Source: Bacteroidota bacterium (lineage in GTDB: Bacteria; Bacteroidota; Bacteroidia; Bacteroidales; UBA1556). Taken from it: a DNA stretch of 5,304 bases. A model generated the notes under the pieces. The model did no database searches and was not told where the DNA came from. It saw only the letters and a list, made by a program, of their open reading frames with translations. Positions within the stretch are counted from its first letter, which is position 1. Each line of letters starts with the position of its first letter. Below are positions 1 to 5,304 of the stretch, piece after piece. The position numbers and the translations under genes are program-made. Location: positions 1 to 5,304 of the forward strand of contig QMPB01000379.1 in the NCBI GenBank assembly GCA_003648395.1, read 5' to 3'.

Positions 1-89
1 CAAAAAATGCCATAATTTTTTGTTTTTATTGTTAAAGCTTGCCACAATATTACAATCTCATCGCTGTATGCTAAATTAAAAACAGTCAT
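1..89 (-). CDS. possible start of an unidentified gene, cut by the window edge
   Basis: An ATG at 89 opens a frame of 29 complete codons with no stop before the window edge. The product begins MTVFNLAYSDEI and contains no recognisable motif. An AAGGAG sequence lies at 103-108, 13 bases before the ATG, which is longer than the usual spacing. The other genes here start without any Shine-Dalgarno, so this match may be chance. A separate 17-codon frame (129 to 76, MDDRLKIKEFTL...) overlaps the start by 14 bases. An open frame of this length is not rare in AT-rich DNA, so the call is weak. It could equally be non-coding, with the real next gene starting at 13 or beyond. Confidence 0.2.
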   Translation of the reverse strand, partial: MTVFNLAYSDEIVILWQALTIKTKNYGIF

Positions 90-209
90 TTACTAAAGTA
101 AACTCCTTGATTTTTAATCTATCATCCATCTTGATATTGTCCTCTTCTGACTAAGCTATATTATTCTATTCTATAATTATTATTCTCTCTTCACCCTTAA
201 TTTCTTAGA
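1..209. other. AT-rich trailer downstream of the operon
   Basis: This stretch follows the TAA stop of the large-subunit gene. I see no strong hairpin followed by a T-run, so no terminator can be called. A 5-base inverted match (CTAAG/CTTAG) is spread over about 60 bases and is too weak to count. On the minus strand there are three possible starts. An ATG at 89 opens a frame that stays open to the window edge. An ATG at 129 gives a 17-codon frame ending at 76. An ATG at 13 has a very A-rich leader but shows only four codons. No CxxCxxC ferredoxin motif is seen, so an EchF/NuoI-like gene does not begin immediately after the large subunit. Confidence 0.6.
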
Positions 210-1316
210 TTATCGTTCTATCTCAGGAGGACAAGTTCCCAAACTATTCATAATAAATGAAACGTCAGAAATATTTGCTCCCTTAAGAACTTCCTCTAAA
301 AGAGTAACACCATGCACATAAGCAGGGCCTTTTACGTGAACACGACGAGGCTTATTTCCACCATCGCTAACCACATAGTAACCAAATTCACCACGAGCAG
401 ATTCAGCTTTAACATAAGCATCACCTGCGGGGATAGTCCATTTCATAGGATTTGGAATTTTATTATAAACCTCACCGGCAGGCATCTTATCAATTATTTG
501 GCGAACCATATTAATCGACTGTTGAAATTCTTCTCTTCTAACAAGAGAGCGAGCCCAAACATCAGAACCTTTTTGAGTAGGAACAACAAAATCTAGTTTA
601 TCATAAATTAAATATGGATCGTCAATTCTAACGTCAGATTTAAATCCAGCAGCACGTAATGGAGGGCCTACAACTCCCCACTCAATAGCTTTTGCTGGGT
701 CTATCCAGCCAATACCTTTAGCACGCTTTTGAAAAATAGTATTCTCAAACATTAATTGATCATATTTAATCAATTGCTTCTCTAGGTAATCCATTGTTTG
801 CAATACTCTTCCCGTAAAACCCTCTGGTAAATCTCTACGAACTCCACCTGGCCAAATATACATATGGTAAACACGACCACCCGTAAGCTCTTCAAAAAGA
901 TCTAGGATATAATCACGATCACCAACAGACCATTGTGGCATAGTATATAATCCTGCAGAGCCATTCTGACCACCAAACCAAAGTAAGTAACTTGCCAAAC
1001 GGCTAAGCTCCATTACCAAAGTACGAATCCATTCAGCTCTTTCAGGAACTTCACGTCCTTCAATTTCCTCAACAGCTCTTGCATAATTAAGTTCATTTGG
1101 ATCTGGTTCAGGAACACAAATACGACATACAATAGTAAAACTTTGTAGCCAATTTCTTCGTTCCATTAATTTTTCGAACCCACGATGCAAATAACCAACA
1201 TGTGTTTCTGCCTTTACTATTGTATCACCTTCAACTTTTAGTTTAACCATCATATTTCCAGTAATTCCTGGATGCTGAGGGCCTAAATATAGTGTTGTAG
1301 CTTTTTCTCTCATCAT
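210..1316 (-). CDS. NuoD/EchE-like large subunit of an Ehr-type complex (no intact NiFe site)
   Basis: This 368-residue protein is the large catalytic-type subunit of a complex I / group 4 hydrogenase-like enzyme. It should sit in the cytoplasmic arm beside the NuoB-like subunit. Family signatures are LGPQHPG (11-17), GYLHRGFEK (41-49), ELSRLASYL (103-111) and ESARGEFGYYVVSDGG (305-320), all close to NuoD. The hydrogenase L1 motif RxCGxC is here R65-I-C67-V-P-E70. The C-terminal DPCxxCxxR is here G-T-C362-P-P-E365-I-E-R. Each Cys pair has therefore become Cys-x-x-Glu, and an extra Cys at 64 makes a new CRIC. The quinone-binding His and Tyr of Thermus Nqo4 (H38, Y87) align with T19 and V68. 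It thus looks like neither a hydrogenase nor a classical quinone reductase. There is no C-terminal tail for a maturation protease to remove. Two ATGs stand in tandem at 1316 and 1313; either may be the start, and no Shine-Dalgarno helps decide. Confidence 0.93.
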   Translation of the reverse strand: MMREKATTLYLGPQHPGITGNMMVKLKVEGDTIVKAETHVGYLHRGFEKLMERRNWLQSFTIVCRICVPEPDPNELNYARAVEEIEGREVPERAEWIRTLVMELSRLASYLLWFGGQNGSAGLYTMPQWSVGDRDYILDLFEELTGGRVYHMYIWPGGVRRDLPEGFTGRVLQTMDYLEKQLIKYDQLMFENTIFQKRAKGIGWIDPAKAIEWGVVGPPLRAAGFKSDVRIDDPYLIYDKLDFVVPTQKGSDVWARSLVRREEFQQSINMVRQIIDKMPAGEVYNKIPNPMKWTIPAGDAYVKAESARGEFGYYVVSDGGNKPRRVHVKGPAYVHGVTLLEEVLKGANISDVSFIMNSLGTCPPEIER

Positions 1317-1346
1317 ATACTAATTTATATGCTATTAAGCTAGTTT

Positions 1347-1928
1347 TTAATCTCTTGAATATTTCTTTGCCAACTCTGGAATTTCCTCTCCACTACGAGT
1401 AGCAATTACTTCTCTTACATCCTTAGCACCATCTCTGCCTGGGCGTTCAAAGAATACATCTTTAATATACTCCGCAGTATCAAAATCGCGTCGCATTGGT
1501 GGCATTTCATCCCAGTCCTCAAGTACAAATTCCTCTCTACCTACTAGTCCAGTAAACTGAATACCATACATCTCTCGAATCTCTCTTTGGTATGTATTAA
1601 GCTGTCCCCATATCATATCAACATTCTCAATAACAGGATTCTCTCTATTAATCAATGTTTTTACTAATAATTGAACCTTCAATTCTGGAGACCAAAGGAT
1701 ATATACTAATTCGAAATGTTCATCTTCAAGCCAATCGACACACGACATATGCGACATATGCGTAAAAGTAAGTTGGTCTTTTACATAAGAAAGTACAGAA
1801 GGGATAAGCTTCTTTTCTACAGAAACCTCTACTCTTCTTTCCCTCTTAACTTTACCGGTCAAATTCTGGAAAGTTCCAGATAATTGATCAACAATTTTTT
1901 GTTCCTTAATGTGTTTATCTTCAGTCAT
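1347..1928 (-). CDS. NuoC/EchD-like 30-kDa subunit
   Basis: This 193-residue soluble protein matches the 30-kDa subunit family (NuoC, EchD). That subunit packs against the large and small subunits and carries no cofactor. Visible signatures are SCVDW (62-66) followed by the strand pattern FELVYILWS (72-80), then YQREIREMYGIQFTG (113-127), which matches the family's Glu-Arg-Glu...Asp-x-(Phe/Tyr)-Gly-Ile block. LEDWDEMPPMRRDF (136-149) matches the 'LPxDWxGxPLRKDY' end of the domain. The last 40 or so residues are charged and probably flexible. NuoC and NuoD are separate genes here, unlike the fused NuoCD of E. coli. The start at 1928 gives a short polar N-terminus (MTEDKHIKEQ) before the domain. 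It lies 39 bases after the NuoB-like stop with no Shine-Dalgarno. The gap to the next gene is 30 bases. Confidence 0.92.
   Translation of the reverse strand: MTEDKHIKEQKIVDQLSGTFQNLTGKVKRERRVEVSVEKKLIPSVLSYVKDQLTFTHMSHMSCVDWLEDEHFELVYILWSPELKVQLLVKTLINRENPVIENVDMIWGQLNTYQREIREMYGIQFTGLVGREEFVLEDWDEMPPMRRDFDTAEYIKDVFFERPGRDGAKDVREVIATRSGEEIPELAKKYSRD
1743..1760. repeat. perfect 9-base tandem duplication inside the NuoC-like gene
   Basis: The unit cgacatatg occurs twice back to back, with two more matching bases after it. It is in frame and gives the residues HMSHMS at 57-62 of the NuoC-like protein, just before CVDW. The repeat could be a recent in-frame slippage or a conserved HxSHxS pattern written with identical codons. 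The sequence alone cannot separate these. Confidence 0.7.
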
Positions 1929-1967
1929 TGTATTTGCAATTAAAAATAATAAAATTTAAAAATAGAA

Positions 1968-2513
1968 CTACCAATTATAATCAGGCATATTCCAATTTTT
2001 AATGACTTTCTTTTGATTAGCACGATACCAATCTATATTCTCTTTGTATTTGGTCGCACCATTTGCTTTACCATCTTTTATAAGGCCTTGTAATTCTATA
2101 AAACCTTCGATAACAGCTTCAGGACGAGGCATACATCCGTTAATATATACATCAACAGGAATATACTTATCAAGTAATTTAATGGTATTATAAGAATCCC
2201 AATACATACCACCATTGATAGTACAACTACCAAAGCCGATAACATATTTAGGGTCTTGCATTTGCTCATAAGCTCTAATAACTCTTTTAAGAGTTTTTGT
2301 TGCTAAGTATCCAGTTACAAGAAGCACATCTGCTTGTCGAGGTGTAGCCATTCCTCTAATTCCAAATCGTTCGGCATCGTAACGAGAAGTCATTGTTGGA
2401 GGTATTTCAATTGCACCACAACCAGTACCATAAGCTAAAACAAATAGCGAATGTTTACGAGCAGCATTTTGAATTATATCTACTATTTTTTGCGATTTTT
2501 TATCGTTTGGCAT
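1968..2513 (-). CDS. NuoB/EchC-like Fe-S small subunit with one N2 ligand missing
   Basis: This 181-residue protein is the small electron-transfer subunit that in complex I holds the [4Fe-4S] cluster N2 next to the active-site cavity. The match to NuoB is strong: MTSRYDAERFGIRG (41-54), TPRQADVLLVTG (57-68), IGFGSCTINGGMY (92-104), and IPVDVYINGCMPRPEA (118-133). Cluster ligands C97 and C127 are present. At the tandem Cys-Cys site of NuoB the sequence is G-C32-G33-A-I-E36, so the second Cys is Gly. It is not the hydrogenase CxGC form either. I read the codons directly (GGT TGT GGT GCA ATT GAA) and the frame is intact, so this is not an obvious frameshift. The cluster may use a non-Cys fourth ligand. 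About 35 residues after the family core (from 147) are basic and aromatic and I do not recognise them. The start at 2513 follows the NuoH-like stop by 22 bases, with an A-rich leader and no Shine-Dalgarno. Confidence 0.94.
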   Translation of the reverse strand: MPNDKKSQKIVDIIQNAARKHSLFVLAYGTGCGAIEIPPTMTSRYDAERFGIRGMATPRQADVLLVTGYLATKTLKRVIRAYEQMQDPKYVIGFGSCTINGGMYWDSYNTIKLLDKYIPVDVYINGCMPRPEAVIEGFIELQGLIKDGKANGATKYKENIDWYRANQKKVIKNWNMPDYNW

Positions 2514-2535
2514 TTTATTTTTCTTTTAAAAATAA

Positions 2536-3462
2536 TTATCGAATAAATACGACATATAAAACTCCAAGAACACCTATAGCTGTAGGCCATCCCCAGAAAT
2601 ATCTAATTGATTGCTCAGTACGGTATCTAGGACTAACAATGCCATAGAGTACAGGAACCATATATAATAAGAAGGTTTTTACTAATAACATTACTAAGTT
2701 AGAAGCTCCTCCCATAAAAATATCGACGAATAATACTAATTTTACAAAAGCCATTATTGAGCCCGAAGTCATCATAAGAGCAAGATACTTACCTCCAAAT
2801 TCGGAAGCAGGACCTGAGGCAAGCTCAGCAGGAGCAAAAGGCACATCAAAAGGAGCATAATGAAACATACCAAGCATTGCTAGTATACCAGCAATAAATG
2901 CTAATGGTGATTCAAACATCATCCATGTATCATTTGCATTCTGATAATCTATTAATCCTGTAATCGATGTAGTTTCTGCTTGCATCATTATAGCAACTAG
3001 AGCCAATACCCAAGGGATTTCGTAGCCTACCATTTGAGATAAACCTCTCGAAACACCAATTGCAGAATGTGGGTTACCAGTTTGTCCAGCACCTAATGCC
3101 ATTCCCAAAGAACCAAAAACCATCATATAAAGAAGGAAAATAAGGTCGCCTTTGAAATTTAAATTTTCAAACCACATCATATCACCCTGTCCATTAAGAA
3201 TAGGTATAAACATAAGACTAGTTACAGAAGCTGTAATAGCTAATGCAGGTCCTAAATGCTGCATCCAACCGTGGTTTATGGCAGTTGTTTTGCTGTATAA
3301 TTTTACAATATCAAAGAAATTTTGATAAAAAGGAGGTCCTACTCTATTTTGAATTCTAGCGGTAACCTTGCGAACAAGACCACCATATAATACTCCTACC
3401 ACAAACGCAAGAGCTACTGTTGCTAAAAATCCTAATATAGAAATCCAAATACTATTGTCCAT
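2536..3462 (-). CDS. NuoH/EchB/HyfC-like membrane anchor subunit
   Basis: This 308-residue protein has about eight hydrophobic helices (roughly 6-29, 70-90, 106-127, 148-168, 185-205, 226-247, 255-276, 290-307). It is the membrane subunit that joins the soluble arm to the ion-pumping arm. Family signatures are ARIQNRVGPP (35-44), GVSRGLSQMVGYEIP (136-150) and PFDVPFAPAELASG (204-217) followed by SEFGGKY (220-226). In NuoH and in group 4 hydrogenases the third motif usually reads PFDxPEAExE. Here those two Glu positions are F209 and P211, while E213 and E221 are kept. The lost acids face the junction with the quinone or active-site cavity in complex I. The length is close to EchB/NuoH. The gene begins 27 bases after the antiporter-subunit stop and has no Shine-Dalgarno. 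The ATG at 3462 gives a hydrophobic first helix directly after MDNS, which fits the family. Confidence 0.94.
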   Translation of the reverse strand: MDNSIWISILGFLATVALAFVVGVLYGGLVRKVTARIQNRVGPPFYQNFFDIVKLYSKTTAINHGWMQHLGPALAITASVTSLMFIPILNGQGDMMWFENLNFKGDLIFLLYMMVFGSLGMALGAGQTGNPHSAIGVSRGLSQMVGYEIPWVLALVAIMMQAETTSITGLIDYQNANDTWMMFESPLAFIAGILAMLGMFHYAPFDVPFAPAELASGPASEFGGKYLALMMTSGSIMAFVKLVLFVDIFMGGASNLVMLLVKTFLLYMVPVLYGIVSPRYRTEQSIRYFWGWPTAIGVLGVLYVVFIR

Positions 3463-3489
3463 ATTGATTGTTATTAAAATGTATGTCTA

Positions 3490-5304
3490 TTATAAAAATA
3501 TCTGTTCTGAGAAAAGTATTAATATTACTAGGAATATTATTACATATAAAGCATAAGTTTGACCATTACCGGTATAAATTCGTCTTACAAACTCGAATAA
3601 TGATTCTAGTCCGTTGCCAAATTTATTATAGTAAAAATCCATCTTACGTCTCATAGCTGGTTCAATAGCTCTCTCAAATGGTTTGTAAAAATCTACTGCA
3701 TAAGTAAGATTTTCATTCTCTGTTGGAATTTCACCACCCGTATGAATATCTTTTGTTGTTACGTATCGTGTTTTCTTTCTGTTTTTAAGACCTAAGAAAA
3801 TAAATGCTATACCAAATATTGTAATAATAGAATTAACAATTGATAAAGTATCAACTTGATCTCCCCATTGGTTGCTAAGAACAGTCATGCTCCAATCTAC
3901 TTGTCCCATTCCAAGGAATTCCATAGAGTTTGCTATAGGCTCGAATAAATAACCTGGGAACATTCCGAAGAAGAATAATGACGCTGCCAATAGCATCATT
4001 GGAATAACCATAGTTGCTGGTGCTTCTTTCACATTCTCAAATTCTTTTTCCTCTTGACCTAAGAATATACCAAATAAGAATCTATAACTATATAAGAAAG
4101 CTGCTGTTGAACTTAAGAAAGTCATAACAATAAGAAAATAATGATCTGAAGTTATTAATGACTCATAAAGCATCCATTTGCCAATAAAACCACCTAGTGG
4201 AGGAATACCTGCAAGGGCGATAATACTCATTAATGCAGCAACAAAAGTCCATGGCATCTTACGAATTAAAGCACCAAGCTTGGTCATATCAGTAGTTCCT
4301 GTTTGGCGCTCCACAGCACCAACCACCATAAATAAAGTACCTTTAAATATAGCATGCATTACAGCCATAAATATAGCTGCCATAACCGATAGCTTTGTAC
4401 CTATTGCCAATCCAACTACAATATATCCAAGCTGAGCCACTGAAGAGTATGCTAATAATCTTTTTGCATCGGTTTGAATAACTGCATAAAATGTAGCCAT
4501 AACACCAGTAATAGCGCCAAGCCAAGCCAATATTTCAGTATAAACAATTATATTACTATTGGTAGATTTTGCAAAAACTGATATTAAAACTATCCCTAGT
4601 CCAAATACACCCATCTTAGATAATAAACCTGAGAATATTGCCGTAAAAGACATTGGCGAATCAGAATAAGCTCTAGGAGCCCAAACGTGAAGTGGCATAA
4701 CTGCAGCTTTTACAGAAAATGCTATCAAAAATAGTATTCCCAATAATGATTGCATACCCATATCAAGGCCTGCAAAAGAACTTATTAAGTCCGAAATTAA
4801 GAAACTATTAATTTGACTATTGGTAATAACAAGAGCCATAAGCATTGCGTAACCACCAACAGCACTAAAAATCATATATTTAGTACCAATCTTACCTTCT
4901 TCAATTCCATTATAAACAATAATAAGGAAAGAAGACCAAGTCATTATTTCCCAGAAGATAAAGAATGAAATCCAATCGTTGGAAAATAAAATACCCATCA
5001 TAGCCATTACAACAAGGGTAAAGTTAGAATTGAAATATCCTAAGCGATCTTTACCTTTCATATAAGCTATATTATAAAGAGAAACCAAAGCGGAAACTCC
5101 CATAACCATAGCTCCAAATAGCCATGAATAAGCATTTAAGCCAAATTCAAGGGTAAAATTTCGAATATTTACTTCTACGATATCTGTACTAGAAGTCATA
5201 GTGAAGAAAACCGCTGTAGCAGAACTAATGGCCAGAAAGCTAACAATACTGCTCAACATAGGAGTTATGCGTTTTGCCAAATAAGCTAAAACTGCACCTC
5301 CCAA
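3490..5304 (-). CDS. NuoL/HyfB/MrpA-type antiporter subunit (5' end off the window)
   Basis: This ion-translocating membrane subunit is open to the window edge. The first visible codon is TTG (Leu) in mid-frame, with no start or upstream site visible, so I treat the gene as 5' partial, probably lacking a short N-terminal stretch. The visible 604 residues are numbered from the edge. Channel residues of the family are present: E119 in FFIFWE, K199 in VKAAVMPLHVWAP, K230 in LLSKMGVFG, K281 in TDAKRLLAYSSVAQLGY, H317 and K321 in MHAIFKG, and K376 in GGFIGKW. About 14 core helices end near residue 452. They are followed by one helix (486-506), a polar amphipathic stretch (about 510-580, with FYKPFERAIEP and RRIYTGNGQTYA) and a last helix (583-601). 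This C-terminal layout resembles the lateral-helix region of NuoL and HyfB. It probably moves H+ or Na+ when the redox arm turns over; the ion cannot be told from sequence. Confidence 0.92.
   Translation of the reverse strand: MGGAVLAYLAKRITPMLSSIVSFLAISSATAVFFTMTSSTDIVEVNIRNFTLEFGLNAYSWLFGAMVMGVSALVSLYNIAYMKGKDRLGYFNSNFTLVVMAMMGILFSNDWISFFIFWEIMTWSSFLIIVYNGIEEGKIGTKYMIFSAVGGYAMLMALVITNSQINSFLISDLISSFAGLDMGMQSLLGILFLIAFSVKAAVMPLHVWAPRAYSDSPMSFTAIFSGLLSKMGVFGLGIVLISVFAKSTNSNIIVYTEILAWLGAITGVMATFYAVIQTDAKRLLAYSSVAQLGYIVVGLAIGTKLSVMAAIFMAVMHAIFKGTLFMVVGAVERQTGTTDMTKLGALIRKMPWTFVAALMSIIALAGIPPLGGFIGKWMLYESLITSDHYFLIVMTFLSSTAAFLYSYRFLFGIFLGQEEKEFENVKEAPATMVIPMMLLAASLFFFGMFPGYLFEPIANSMEFLGMGQVDWSMTVLSNQWGDQVDTLSIVNSIITIFGIAFIFLGLKNRKKTRYVTTKDIHTGGEIPTENENLTYAVDFYKPFERAIEPAMRRKMDFYYNKFGNGLESLFEFVRRIYTGNGQTYALYVIIFLVILILFSEQIFL

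Noticed and set aside
90..209. Rho-independent terminator after the large-subunit gene
   Set aside because: No stable GC-rich stem with a following T-run was found; only a weak 5-base inverted match is present.
312..596. Plus-strand open frame of 94 codons
   Set aside because: It lies wholly antisense to the well-conserved NuoD-like gene and its product resembles no family I know.
210..1316. Calling the operon an Ech-type H2-evolving hydrogenase
   Set aside because: Two of the four NiFe-ligand Cys are replaced by Glu and there is no cleavable C-terminal tail.
2393..2647. Plus-strand open frame of 84 codons spanning the NuoB-like/NuoH-like junction
   Set aside because: It is antisense to two conserved genes and has no recognisable domain; its openness follows from AT-rich composition.
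3368..3656. Two overlapping plus-strand open frames near the antiporter/NuoH-like junction
   Set aside because: Both are antisense to conserved membrane-subunit genes and give low-complexity Ile/Lys-rich products.
4178..4525. Plus-strand frame (4178-4435) and an alternative minus-strand frame (4343-4525) inside the antiporter gene
   Set aside because: Both overlap the region encoding the conserved TDAKR, MHAIFKG and GGFIGKW motifs, so they are shadow frames.
210..5304. Calling the operon a standard NADH:quinone oxidoreductase (complex I)
   Set aside because: The quinone-site His and Tyr are absent, the N2 tandem Cys is broken, and no NuoA, I, J, K or NuoEFG gene is found between these genes, whose order is that of Ech.

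Overview
The window carries one tightly packed minus-strand operon, read from position 5304 down to 210. It encodes five subunits of a membrane-bound complex from the complex I / group 4 [NiFe]-hydrogenase superfamily. In transcription order these are a NuoL/HyfB/MrpA-type antiporter subunit (5' end off the window), a NuoH-type membrane anchor, a NuoB-type Fe-S small subunit, a NuoC-type 30-kDa subunit and a NuoD-type large subunit. This is the order of the first five genes of Ech hydrogenase (EchA-B-C-D-E). Gaps between genes are only 22 to 39 bases, so the genes are very probably co-transcribed.

The main interest is that the energy-converting arm looks complete while the catalytic arm is not canonical for any well-known enzyme. 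The antiporter subunit keeps the Glu and Lys series of proton or sodium pumping (E119, K199, K281, H317/K321, K376). The large subunit keeps only the first Cys of each hydrogenase CxxC pair (C67 and C362; the partners are E70 and E365), so a standard [NiFe] site cannot form. It also lacks the His and Tyr that bind quinone in complex I (aligned to T19 and V68). The small subunit has Cys-Gly where complex I has the tandem Cys-Cys of cluster N2. The NuoH-type subunit has lost two conserved acids after its PFD motif. This pattern best fits the poorly characterised 'energy-converting hydrogenase-related' (Ehr) complexes: a redox-linked ion pump whose substrate is unknown.

The window suggests a member of the Bacteroidota. 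It is AT-rich, none of the four visible internal starts has a Shine-Dalgarno sequence, and the upstream stretches are rich in A and T, as is common in that phylum. This is an inference, not a proof.

Layout: 5304-3490 antiporter subunit (partial); 3462-2536 NuoH-like; 2513-1968 NuoB-like; 1928-1347 NuoC-like; 1316-210 NuoD-like; 209-1 an AT-rich trailer with no clear terminator and, at best, the start of another gene running off the edge. No ferredoxin-like gene (EchF/NuoI), NADH module (NuoEFG), RNA gene, mobile element or CRISPR array is visible.
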